This document shows positions 1-8,252 of a stretch of 64,000 bases of DNA, piece by piece (the stretch's first letter is position 1; every line of letters starts with the position of its first letter). Below the pieces are notes generated by a model. That model worked only from the letters and a program-made list of their open reading frames with translations, was not told the origin of the DNA and searched no databases. The position numbers and the translations under genes were made by a program. This stretch comes from an uncultured Saprospiraceae bacterium (lineage in GTDB: Bacteria; Bacteroidota; Bacteroidia; Chitinophagales; Saprospiraceae), in assembly GCA_937921825.1 (NCBI GenBank), contig CAKZVK010000036.1:50059-114058 (forward strand). Reading direction: 5' to 3'.

Positions 1-1031
1 AATCTGAAATGTTACTTCTAGAAAAGGCTGTAGATATTACCGCACTAATGGAGGAGACTAAGTTTAAGTTGGTAGACTCGGATAATAATATAAAAGATGA
101 AATCTCTGACTTGATAAAAAGATGGTCAGAGTTCGAACAAACTGATCCAGAAGTATCAGAAGCTTATGGCTTGATGATAGAGATACAAGAACAACTTATG
201 GCTATCTATGCTACTGCAGATAAGATGTCTAGTAAGGTAGAGAGCAATCCTACGAAGTTTCAAGAATTACGATCACGTCTTGATAGTATCTATAGCTTGC
301 AGAAGAAGCATGGGGTACAGACAGTTGGGGACTTATTAAGTATTCAGCAAGACCTAATTTCTAGACTCAATCGTGTAGATAATAGAGCTGAGCTTATAGA
401 AAATCTTAAGGATAAGATTCAGACCAATAAGACCAAGCTTTCAAAGAAAGCTGCGGAGCTATCGAAGAGAAGAACCAAGGTCTTTCCTGAGTTAGAAAAG
501 GCAGTCAATAAGAAACTGAAAGACCTCTCCATGGGATCTGCCGAGATTAAGTTCTCTAATGAAACCCTTGAAGAGCTGAATTCCAATGGCCAAGATGATA
601 TCAACATACTCTTCAAAGCCAACAAAGGAAATAAATTCCTTCCTATAAAGAAGGTCGCGTCTGGAGGAGAGAGTGCCAGGCTGATGTTGAGCATTAAGGC
701 TTCTGTGGCTCACGCCATGGCACTACCTACTATGATCTTTGATGAGATAGATACAGGAGTATCAGGGGAAGTCGCTGGCAAAATGGGGAATATCCTCAAG
801 AAATTATCTAGTCAGCACCAACTGATTTGTATTACCCATTCTCCTCAGGTTTCTGCCAGAGCTGTCAAGCACTTCTTTGTACATAAACAAGAAACTAAAT
901 CTAGAACTATAACGCAGGTGAAAGTCCTAGATAAACAAGAACGTATCAACGAAATAGCTAAAATGCTGAGTGGTGATCCACCAAGCACCTTTGCTATAGA
1001 TAATGCCAAAGACCTAATAACTACAATCTAA
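1..1031 (+). CDS. recN: DNA repair protein RecN, C-terminal part (5' end outside window)
   Basis: This is the 3' portion of an SMC-like ATPase that acts in double-strand break repair. The frame is open to the left edge of the window, so the true start lies upstream. The visible part begins with coiled coil (roughly the first 190 residues, rich in Lys, Glu and Leu). It ends with the ABC-type C-terminal half: the signature ASGGES near nt 658-675, and Walker B IFDEIDTG followed by ITHSPQVSARA, which is typical of RecN (LCVTHLPQVAA in enterobacteria). The N-terminal Walker A lobe is missing only because of the window edge. fabI follows 34 bases downstream on the same strand. The family call is firm. 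Confidence 0.93.
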   Translation, partial: SEMLLLEKAVDITALMEETKFKLVDSDNNIKDEISDLIKRWSEFEQTDPEVSEAYGLMIEIQEQLMAIYATADKMSSKVESNPTKFQELRSRLDSIYSLQKKHGVQTVGDLLSIQQDLISRLNRVDNRAELIENLKDKIQTNKTKLSKKAAELSKRRTKVFPELEKAVNKKLKDLSMGSAEIKFSNETLEELNSNGQDDINILFKANKGNKFLPIKKVASGGESARLMLSIKASVAHAMALPTMIFDEIDTGVSGEVAGKMGNILKKLSSQHQLICITHSPQVSARAVKHFFVHKQETKSRTITQVKVLDKQERINEIAKMLSGDPPSTFAIDNAKDLITTI

Positions 1032-1065
1032 ATAGTAGTATAATTGCTGATCAATAATTAATAGT

Positions 1066-1869
1066 ATGAGTAACGGAATATTAAAAGGAAAGAAAGGAAT
1101 CATTTCAGGCGCTTTAGATAGCAATTCTATAGCGTGGAAGATAGCAGAAAAAGCACATGCTGAAGGAGCTGAAATAGTCTTGACTAATGCACCAGTTGCC
1201 TTAAGGTTAGGTACAATAAATGAACTAGCTGAAAAAACTAACAGTATAGTTATACCTGCAGATGCTACCTCTGAGGAAGATATCAATAATCTTCTAGATC
1301 AATCCGTAGAAAGATTTGGTGGAAAGATTGATTTCATTCTTCATTCTATCGGTATGTCTATTAATGTCCGTAAGAAAAAGGAGTATGCTGATATCAAGTA
1401 TGATTGGATGCAGAAGACTTTTGATATCTCTGCAATCTCATTTCATAAGTTTATGCAGTGTGCCTTCAAGAAGGATTGCATTAATGAGTGGGGGAGTATA
1501 CTAGGACTTTCTTACATCGCTGCACAGCGTACCTTTCCTGATTATGGAGAGATGGCTCAGTCTAAGGCTCTCTTAGAATCCTTTGCAAGAAGTTTCGGCT
1601 ACTACTGGGCTAAGAAGAATAATGTTAGAGTCAATACAGTAAGTCAGTCACCTACCTTGACAACAGCAGGTAAGGGAATAGGTGGTTTTCAAGATTTCTT
1701 CTCTTACTCTAATAAGATGTCTCCCTTGGGTAATGCCCCAGCAGAAGCCTGCGCTGACTACTGTGTCAGTCTTTTTTCTGACTATACCAGATATGTAACA
1801 ATGCAGAACCTCTATCATGATGGTGGTTTCTCTAATATGGGGATGGCTCCTGAGGTTTTAGAATCTTAA
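1066..1869 (+). CDS. fabI: Enoyl-[acyl-carrier-protein] reductase, FabI type
   Basis: FabI reduces trans-2-enoyl-ACP with NAD(P)H in the last step of each fatty-acid elongation cycle, in the cytoplasm. The 267-aa length is normal. The N-terminal Rossmann segment has the FabI-type GIISGALDSNSIAWKIA (residues 11-27). The catalytic pattern is Tyr150 in GLSY, then Tyr160-x6-Lys167 (YGEMAQSK), matching FabI and not the classical SDR spacing. The start ATG is preceded by AT-rich sequence without a clear Shine-Dalgarno site. The thioredoxin gene begins 8 bases after the stop, so the two are probably co-transcribed. Confidence 0.96.
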   Translation: MSNGILKGKKGIISGALDSNSIAWKIAEKAHAEGAEIVLTNAPVALRLGTINELAEKTNSIVIPADATSEEDINNLLDQSVERFGGKIDFILHSIGMSINVRKKKEYADIKYDWMQKTFDISAISFHKFMQCAFKKDCINEWGSILGLSYIAAQRTFPDYGEMAQSKALLESFARSFGYYWAKKNNVRVNTVSQSPTLTTAGKGIGGFQDFFSYSNKMSPLGNAPAEACADYCVSLFSDYTRYVTMQNLYHDGGFSNMGMAPEVLES

Positions 1870-1877
1870 ATCTATTC

Positions 1878-2255
1878 ATGTTCTGGAAGAAAAAGCCTAA
1901 GTATCAAGTTACTCATGTAACTGATCAAAATTTTGATGAGTTGGTACAGAATTCACCTATACCAGTTCTATTGGATTTCTATGCGGATTGGTGCGGTCCT
2001 TGTAAGGTCATAGGACCTATTATAACTGAGCTGGCGGAAGAATATGAAGGCCGAGCTCTAGTGGCAAAAGTAAATTCAGAGGTCAATCCACGGTTAAGTC
2101 AGTTTTTTAAGATTAAATCTATTCCCACTTTGATAGTCATTCATCAGAATATAGCACATGAGCGATTTAATGGCTTAGTGCCTAAACCTAATCTAGAGGA
2201 AATATTGGATGAATATATCCGTGGCGACCATGATATTACTTCTGAGGAAGAATAA
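1878..2255 (+). CDS. trxA: Thioredoxin
   Basis: This is a 125-aa cytoplasmic thiol-disulfide oxidoreductase with the canonical active site WCGPC at residues 38-42, preceded by the beta strand VLLDFYADW. The cis-Pro region SIPTLIVI is also present. There is no signal peptide; a short basic N-terminus (MFWKKKPKYQ) precedes the fold. It lies 8 bases after fabI, which suggests translation from one mRNA. It could be a specialised thioredoxin paralog rather than the main TrxA, since only one copy is visible here. Confidence 0.92.
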   Translation: MFWKKKPKYQVTHVTDQNFDELVQNSPIPVLLDFYADWCGPCKVIGPIITELAEEYEGRALVAKVNSEVNPRLSQFFKIKSIPTLIVIHQNIAHERFNGLVPKPNLEEILDEYIRGDHDITSEEE

Positions 2256-2378
2256 GGATCACTTTAACACCATAAGTTTTTTTAAATAGAGGTTTTACTT
2301 GATATTAAATTAATTTTTAATATATATTGATCTCTATTTCAATTCTATAGACCCTGTGGAGTTGAAAACGATCCAAAG

Positions 2379-5300
2379 GTGAAAAAGTCAATAAAATCAT
2401 TAGTTCTTCTGACACTTCTGTATAGTGGTCAGATGTTCGGTCAGATCTATATGGAGATGGCCATGGACACAACAATGTCCTACCAGGAGATAGTAGAGGA
2501 AGGTGAAAGCTTCTTCGAAGAATACGGTCGTGGTCAGCATACCGGATACAAAGCATTTAAAAGGTGGCAATATTGGATGAAGAGATGTCTCGATGCAGAT
2601 GGTCACATGATGACTAATGCTCAAGCCATTGAAAACTTCGAGAAATTTCAAGAAGCTCAATCTTCAAATGGAAAAAGAAGGAGACAAAACCCCATATGGA
2701 CAGAACTCGGACCTACTAGCGCAGGAAATACTAATGGCTGGTCAGCACATCTAGGACGGGTATCAGCCATTGGTGTACAAGCAGACAATCCAGATCACAT
2801 AATCGTAGGTTCTCCCACTGGAGGAGTATGGAAGACTACTGACTGTGGAGTAAACTGGACACCGATTTATGATGAAGAATCTAATCTAGATATCTATTCG
2901 CTAGAGATAAATCCACACAATCCACAAGATTACCTTGTAGGTACTTGGGGAGCTGGTGTCAGAAGATCTAGAGATGGAGGACTGACATGGACGGACGTAC
3001 CAGGAATAGCCAAGTCAACTAGAATCGTAGATCTCGCTGTAAATCCTCTCGATTCTAATAATATAATAATAGTAAACGAAGGAGGTAATATATTCCAATC
3101 TCGAAATGGAGGTCAGCGTTTTGATAATTCATTAATACATCAAGGGACATTATATGATGTAGAATTCATGCCAGGTTCTGCAACAGTCGTTTATGTATCT
3201 GGAAAGAATGGTGTCTACAGATCAGAAGATGGTGGTTGGAGCTTTACAGAAATAATGGGTCCGTGGAAGACAAGCCAGGCTGTATATAACCCAATTATGT
3301 TAGCGGTTACAGAGGACGATCCTAATTATGTCTATGCCTTAGAGGCTGATAATGGCGGCTTTGGAGCTTTATATCGTTCTACAGATGGGGGCTTCACTTT
3401 TACCACACAGTCTCATGATAATAACGGAGACAATAATATTATGGGCTATGACCTTACACGGAAAGGAGGTCAGGCACCTAGAGATATGGACATTGCAGTA
3501 AGTCCATTGAATAAAGATGAAGTACACATAGGAGGCATAATGACTCGACGATCTCTCGATGGAGGCGTTACTTGGGAGCAAACCTCTCATTGGCTCAGAA
3601 ATGACCCTTTGCCATTTATTCATGCAGATATTGATATCATCGAATATGTTAATGGCAGATTGTTCTTCGGAACGGATGGAGGATTATTTGTCTCAGATGA
3701 TGCTGCACTCTCATTTACAGATAAAAGTGAAGGTCTGAGCATCAGACAGTTCTATCGAATAGAAGTATCAGAAGATGGTCTAGATCTCGTAGGAGGTAGT
3801 CAAGATAATGGAACAGGCGTATACAAAGAAGGCAATGGCTGGTGGGATTTTCTAGGCGCGGATGGTATGGAGCCAGTAATAGATAAGGATGATAAGAATA
3901 TTATCTATGGCTCTATCCAATATGGATTTGTATATAAAACCGTAGATGGTGGAGTGACACTTATCGGTGGCGTATTCCAATCACCGGGTAGAGGCGACTG
4001 GGTCACTCCCATAGTCCAAGATCCAGTCTTACCCAATACTATCTATCAAGGCAAGCAGCAATTGCATGTAAGTACAGATGGATTCAGTACTTGGGCACCC
4101 ATATCCAATTTCGTCATGAATAATCCTTTGGATACCTTAATGCAAGAAATGGATATATCTCCGATAGATAATAAGACGATCGTTGTCGGATTTGGAGAGC
4201 AACTTTTTAGGACTACAGATGGTGGGTTGTCATGGACGGATATTACACCGCCATTTGCATTCTCTAATGTCAATTATATCAGCATTCATCCTCATGATAA
4301 AAACTGGATAAGTTTGGCCCTCTCAGGAACTAACTCTCGGATAGTACAGACTACTGATGGTGGTCTGACCTGGACTGATTTAATGAATAATCTTCCTGAC
4401 CTAGGAGCTGAATGCGTTATCTATGAAGGAGGACCTAAAAATGGTATGTACGTCGCTATGAACCCCGGAATCTATTACAAGAATTCAGAGCAAACAGATT
4501 GGGTTTTAATATCTCAGGGAATGCCTAACGTATTAGTCGCAGAGCTAGAGATAAATGGATGTGATCTCTATGCCGCTACCTTTGGTAGAGGGGTATGGAA
4601 AACTCAAATTCAAGATGATACGGAAGTCTATGCTGATAGTGATGGTGATGGATATGGCGATGATTCAGCGCTTATTACCTATTGCTCAGCTAATATAGGC
4701 TATGTCTTGAATGGTGGAGACTGTGATGATACTAATGCCTCTGTTAATCCAGCTGCAGCAGAAATATGTAACGGTCTAGATGATAATTGTGATGGGGATG
4801 TAGATGTCTCCAATACTCAATTTGTAGGCGCACAAGTCTGGTATCAGGATATGGATCAAGATGGCTATGGTGATGCGACGAATGTGCTTTGGTCCTGTCA
4901 GCAACCGCTCAATTATGTAAATAATCAACAGGACTGTAATGATTCTAATGGGATTATATATCCTAACGCCGAAGAGCTCTGTGATGATATCGATAACAAT
5001 TGTAATGGCAGCATAGATGAGAACTGTACAGATTGTGATGGAAATTTTCTATACATACACTACAGTCTGCAGGAGGAATACCGTGCCGCTAATAACTTGT
5101 ATTCCGATGCCATAGTAGAGGGTACCAGTGCACAACTATTTACAGCAGGCAATAGTATAGATTTATTACCTGGTTTTGAAGTCAAACCCAATAAGCAATT
5201 TGAAGCTAGGATAGAGCCTTGCTTTAATGGCGTCTCTCCAGTAAGTGCTACCCTAGAGAAAGAGTTAAAGATTGTCAATAAAGATCTCAACGACAAGATC

Positions 5301-5486
5301 ATAAAAGGAGAACTAGTAACTGTCAAAATAGTTACTGAGACCAATAGGACACATCTAGTTATGTTCTTCAAAAAGGAAGTTAACCTGCAATCTATTTTAT
5401 CTCAGTTAGAGACAGGAACCTATGTCATCTATGTAGATTCTACTAGTGTAGAATGGAACAGAGAATTCCAAGTCATTGCTTCCTAG
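2379..5486 (+). CDS. Secreted beta-propeller (VPS10/sortilin-like) protein with two MopE-type repeats
   Basis: This 1035-aa exported protein starts with GTG; an in-frame stop at 2328-2330 and the lack of an in-frame ATG in between force this start, which gives a good signal peptide (MKKSIKSLVLLTLLYSGQMFG). Residues about 100-745 are a propeller made of Asp-box-like blades (TTDGGLSW, STDGGFTF, SRDGGLTW), as in sortilin/BNR-repeat proteins. Residues about 748-880 hold two Cys/Asp-rich MopE-type putative metal-binding repeats (DSDGDGYGDD...DCDD...EICNGLDDNCDG). A 'coathanger'-like module (LFTAGNSIDLLPGFEV) follows, then a tail ending GTYVIYVD that resembles a degenerate T9SS sorting domain. It is a paralog of the protein encoded at 8253-12467. 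The ligand is unknown. Confidence 0.85.
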   Translation: MKKSIKSLVLLTLLYSGQMFGQIYMEMAMDTTMSYQEIVEEGESFFEEYGRGQHTGYKAFKRWQYWMKRCLDADGHMMTNAQAIENFEKFQEAQSSNGKRRRQNPIWTELGPTSAGNTNGWSAHLGRVSAIGVQADNPDHIIVGSPTGGVWKTTDCGVNWTPIYDEESNLDIYSLEINPHNPQDYLVGTWGAGVRRSRDGGLTWTDVPGIAKSTRIVDLAVNPLDSNNIIIVNEGGNIFQSRNGGQRFDNSLIHQGTLYDVEFMPGSATVVYVSGKNGVYRSEDGGWSFTEIMGPWKTSQAVYNPIMLAVTEDDPNYVYALEADNGGFGALYRSTDGGFTFTTQSHDNNGDNNIMGYDLTRKGGQAPRDMDIAVSPLNKDEVHIGGIMTRRSLDGGVTWEQTSHWLRNDPLPFIHADIDIIEYVNGRLFFGTDGGLFVSDDAALSFTDKSEGLSIRQFYRIEVSEDGLDLVGGSQDNGTGVYKEGNGWWDFLGADGMEPVIDKDDKNIIYGSIQYGFVYKTVDGGVTLIGGVFQSPGRGDWVTPIVQDPVLPNTIYQGKQQLHVSTDGFSTWAPISNFVMNNPLDTLMQEMDISPIDNKTIVVGFGEQLFRTTDGGLSWTDITPPFAFSNVNYISIHPHDKNWISLALSGTNSRIVQTTDGGLTWTDLMNNLPDLGAECVIYEGGPKNGMYVAMNPGIYYKNSEQTDWVLISQGMPNVLVAELEINGCDLYAATFGRGVWKTQIQDDTEVYADSDGDGYGDDSALITYCSANIGYVLNGGDCDDTNASVNPAAAEICNGLDDNCDGDVDVSNTQFVGAQVWYQDMDQDGYGDATNVLWSCQQPLNYVNNQQDCNDSNGIIYPNAEELCDDIDNNCNGSIDENCTDCDGNFLYIHYSLQEEYRAANNLYSDAIVEGTSAQLFTAGNSIDLLPGFEVKPNKQFEARIEPCFNGVSPVSATLEKELKIVNKDLNDKIIKGELVTVKIVTETNRTHLVMFFKKEVNLQSILSQLETGTYVIYVDSTSVEWNREFQVIAS

Positions 5487-5495
5487 AAAACTTTC

Positions 5496-7496
5496 CTATC
5501 CTCCTGCATTAATTTTTGCTACAGTCTCTGGATTCCCCTTGAAGCCAAGACTTTGACTGGTACGTAGCGCTTGTTTTGCTCTATCATACTGCTGTAGTAG
5601 ATAATATGTTTTTGCACTCTCAAAGAAGTATACCCCTTTGGTCCTATTCATGCCTAATGCTTGGTTGATGGCTTGTAAGGCTTCATTCGATTGCGATAGG
5701 GCATTATGAATTCTAGCTTTCTCATACCACATATCAGGATAGTTAGGTTTTAGTTTTAAGTACTGGTCTATATCCTTTAAGGCATTAGGAAGATCTCTTT
5801 TTTGATTGTATATCACAGATCTATTCAGATAGATGTTAGCAAAGCTAGGATCTATTGATTCTGCCTGATTAAGACTTTTCAGAGAGTTTTCTAAGTCTCC
5901 TAGCTTGGCATAAGTGGCCCCTCTGTTGACGACGTATTCCACATCTGACGGGCTGAGTTCTATAGCCTTGTTGTAATTTTCTAGGGCTTTAAGTAAGGAG
6001 TCTCTTTGATTAAAATTAAAGTAGAGTCTTGCTCTTGAATTATAGGGCTCAGGTTTTTTCTGATCTAGCTTGATGACCTCACTATAATCTCTAAGGGCCT
6101 CTTGAGTTCTACCACTATCTCTGTAGTAGTTTGCTCGGTTACCCCAGGGAAGTGTGGATTTTTTGTAGTACTGTAAGACATGCGTCCACATGGTCCCACT
6201 GTCTTTCCAGATCTTATTTTGCTGAAAGGTCATGAAAGAATAGATTGCTATAGCTACGCCACATACCCCATATATTGCGGCCTTTAACTGTGGCTTTGAG
6301 ACTGATAATTTATTGACATAATAGGCAATGATAAAGAAAAGCCCTAGGTAAGGAATGTAGGTAAATCTATCAGCAAGAAATCCTTGTCCTGCTCCTAAGA
6401 TCTGAAGTAGTAGGACCACATTCACAAAGAAGAAGGTGATACCAAAGAACCATACTTTGAGCTTCTTTTGATAGCTGTAGAATAGGCCAGCTCCTGTCAC
6501 TAAAAAGCTTATGGCTGACGCATAGAACTGCCAGTCAAGAGAAGCTGGATAGGGATACAGAGGAGAAAGTCTATAAGGTACCAAGGCCTTTATGTAGTAG
6601 ACTACTAGAGAATAAGAACCAATGAAGAATCTTGATATCCCAGTATAGGCTTGTTCTGAGATAGACCCTTGTTGCTTAAGGAAATAAATATTAACAAGAC
6701 CTATGATCAGAGAGCCTATGAAATATGGCCACTTTCTAAGTATGCTTTTAATAGTGATTCTCCCGTCTTTAGATAGGTAATAATCTACCAGTACCATAGA
6801 CACAGGTAGTATGACGGCTTGTATTTTAGATAGTAGTGAAAGAATGAAGAGGACAGCAATTAGGGTATGTGTCTTAGTTGTAAACCCTTGCTGCTTTCCT
6901 TTTATATAGTAATACAAAGCTGATAGATAGAATACACCAAAAAGTACATCCTTTCGTTCTGTAATCCAGGCTACGGATTCTACCCGCATGGGATGTATCC
7001 CAAACAAGAGGGCGAGAATAGCCGCACCTCCAGTTCCTAGTTTGAGTCTGATGCCTATCCAGAATACGAATAGTGTACATAGAAGATGAAGAAAGATATT
7101 ATTGAAATGTCTCCAAAATGGTCTGTTCTTATCGTTGAAAACCTTCTGCTCTACAGCAAAGGTGAATATCGTCAGAGGGTTATAATTTCCGATGACATGT
7201 GTCTTGAAAATCTTAGAGGAGTTCTCCCAGAAGTTTTTATCGTTTATGGTTGTTATCAGCTCATTTTCCGAGAAGTTTTTGTCGTCATCCCAGTTGACAT
7301 ATTTATTACCCAATGAAGGTTGGAAGGCTATGAACGTCAGCAGGAGTATACCAGCGAGAATTAGATATTTTCTAGCGTCGAAAACTGCTTTTGGGCTCGA
7401 GTCAGGATGAAGGCCTTTTTTCTTGAGCTTAAGCGCTTTCTGAGGAGATAGTTTTTTCTCTTTTGCTAGCTTTTTCTTGTTCTTTTTGGAAGCCAT
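5496..7496 (-). CDS. TMTC-like polytopic membrane protein with C-terminal TPR repeats
   Basis: The 666-aa protein has a very basic cytoplasmic N-terminus (residues 1-40), about ten hydrophobic segments in residues 44-430, and tetratricopeptide repeats in about 448-645. The membrane part has the acidic loop NWDDDKNF and the motif HPMRVESVAWITERKDVLFG. These closely match the conserved loops of the eukaryotic TMTC O-mannosyltransferases and related GT-C proteins. A role as a lipid-linked-sugar glycosyltransferase acting on exported proteins is therefore plausible but inferred. Its 3' end is only 9 bases from that of the convergent propeller gene. The neighbours are secreted proteins that could be substrates, with no direct evidence. 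Confidence 0.8.
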   Translation of the reverse strand: MASKKNKKKLAKEKKLSPQKALKLKKKGLHPDSSPKAVFDARKYLILAGILLLTFIAFQPSLGNKYVNWDDDKNFSENELITTINDKNFWENSSKIFKTHVIGNYNPLTIFTFAVEQKVFNDKNRPFWRHFNNIFLHLLCTLFVFWIGIRLKLGTGGAAILALLFGIHPMRVESVAWITERKDVLFGVFYLSALYYYIKGKQQGFTTKTHTLIAVLFILSLLSKIQAVILPVSMVLVDYYLSKDGRITIKSILRKWPYFIGSLIIGLVNIYFLKQQGSISEQAYTGISRFFIGSYSLVVYYIKALVPYRLSPLYPYPASLDWQFYASAISFLVTGAGLFYSYQKKLKVWFFGITFFFVNVVLLLQILGAGQGFLADRFTYIPYLGLFFIIAYYVNKLSVSKPQLKAAIYGVCGVAIAIYSFMTFQQNKIWKDSGTMWTHVLQYYKKSTLPWGNRANYYRDSGRTQEALRDYSEVIKLDQKKPEPYNSRARLYFNFNQRDSLLKALENYNKAIELSPSDVEYVVNRGATYAKLGDLENSLKSLNQAESIDPSFANIYLNRSVIYNQKRDLPNALKDIDQYLKLKPNYPDMWYEKARIHNALSQSNEALQAINQALGMNRTKGVYFFESAKTYYLLQQYDRAKQALRTSQSLGFKGNPETVAKINAGG

Positions 7497-7587
7497 AAAC
7501 TTTGAGGACTAATCGATTACATATATAAAAAAAATAAATATAATCAGAATAGCCCTATTTCATATCATCTCAGTCTATAAAAGGGCA

Positions 7588-7619
7588 TAAAAAAAGCCCA
7601 AAGCATTTCGCCTCGGGCT
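7588..7619 (-). terminator. Rho-independent terminator of the Cys/Lys-rich protein gene
   Basis: Read on the minus strand, arms AGCCC-GAGGC and GCTTT-GGGCT (with G-T pairs) enclose GAAAT and are followed by a run of T. It lies 25 bases beyond the stop codon of the gene at 7644-8138. Confidence 0.8.
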
Positions 7620-7643
7620 CTTATATTTTTTAAGTAAGTGTGA

Positions 7644-8138
7644 TTATACACCTGCTTTTTTACTTCCGCACTTTTTCTTTCCGGCGCAACAAGCTTTTTT
7701 CTTTGATTTTTTAGCACCGTCAGTTTGCACTTGACCATCTACTGTATCAGCAGTTTTGATAACTTTTGCTTCTTGACCTTTAGCCATATCAGAAGGAGAT
7801 GCATTTACAAATGCTTCTGATTTGTCACAGTACTTAACTTCTTCCATCGTGATCTTTCCAGACTTAGCACATTCAGACTTTCTGAAGTAAGAAATCTTTC
7901 CAGACATTGGGCACTCTTTTCTTGAGATTGCCTCATCTGCTTCAGCTAATACGTCTGCTGCAGCTGATGCTGAAAGTACACTTGAATCTGATGTTCCTTC
8001 TAGAGCTGCAGTTTTAGCGCAAGCCGCTTTTTCTGCTTTCGTGCACTTTTTTGCACAAGATTTTTTCGCTGCTACATCCTGAGCTGAAACAAATCCAGCA
8101 GTCATTACGAGAGCAAATAGTAATATTAAATTCTTCAT
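7644..8138 (-). CDS. Small secreted Cys/Lys/Ala-rich protein of unknown function
   Basis: I do not recognise this 164-aa protein. It has a clear signal peptide (MKNLILLFALVMTAGFVSA|QD). The mature part is highly basic at both ends and has 9 cysteines in three groups: SCAKKC...AAC at the start, three ECPMSGK/ECAKSGK/YCDKSEA-like motifs in the middle, and a C-terminal KKACCAGKKKCGSKK. The paired C-x-x-SGK motifs suggest a metal-binding or disulfide-rich surface, which is inference. It has its own terminator, and a TAATTTTG promoter element lies 18 bases upstream of the start, so it is probably monocistronic and possibly abundant. Confidence 0.8.
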   Translation of the reverse strand: MKNLILLFALVMTAGFVSAQDVAAKKSCAKKCTKAEKAACAKTAALEGTSDSSVLSASAAADVLAEADEAISRKECPMSGKISYFRKSECAKSGKITMEEVKYCDKSEAFVNASPSDMAKGQEAKVIKTADTVDGQVQTDGAKKSKKKACCAGKKKCGSKKAGV

Positions 8139-8155
8139 TATTCTTATTTTTTTTC

Positions 8156-8163
8156 CAAAATTA
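8156..8163 (-). promoter_or_regulatory. Bacteroidota-type -7 promoter element
   Basis: On the minus strand the sequence TAATTTTG matches the TAnnTTTG consensus exactly and is just upstream of the start at 8138. No convincing -33 TTTG was found at the usual distance, so the call rests on one half of the promoter. Confidence 0.45.
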
Positions 8164-8252
8164 GTAAAATCAATCTATTGATGCTGCTTCTAGAGCAGAC
8201 TATACAACTAAATTAACGACAAAAGCCCTCAATTGTTACCACTTTTTAGTAG

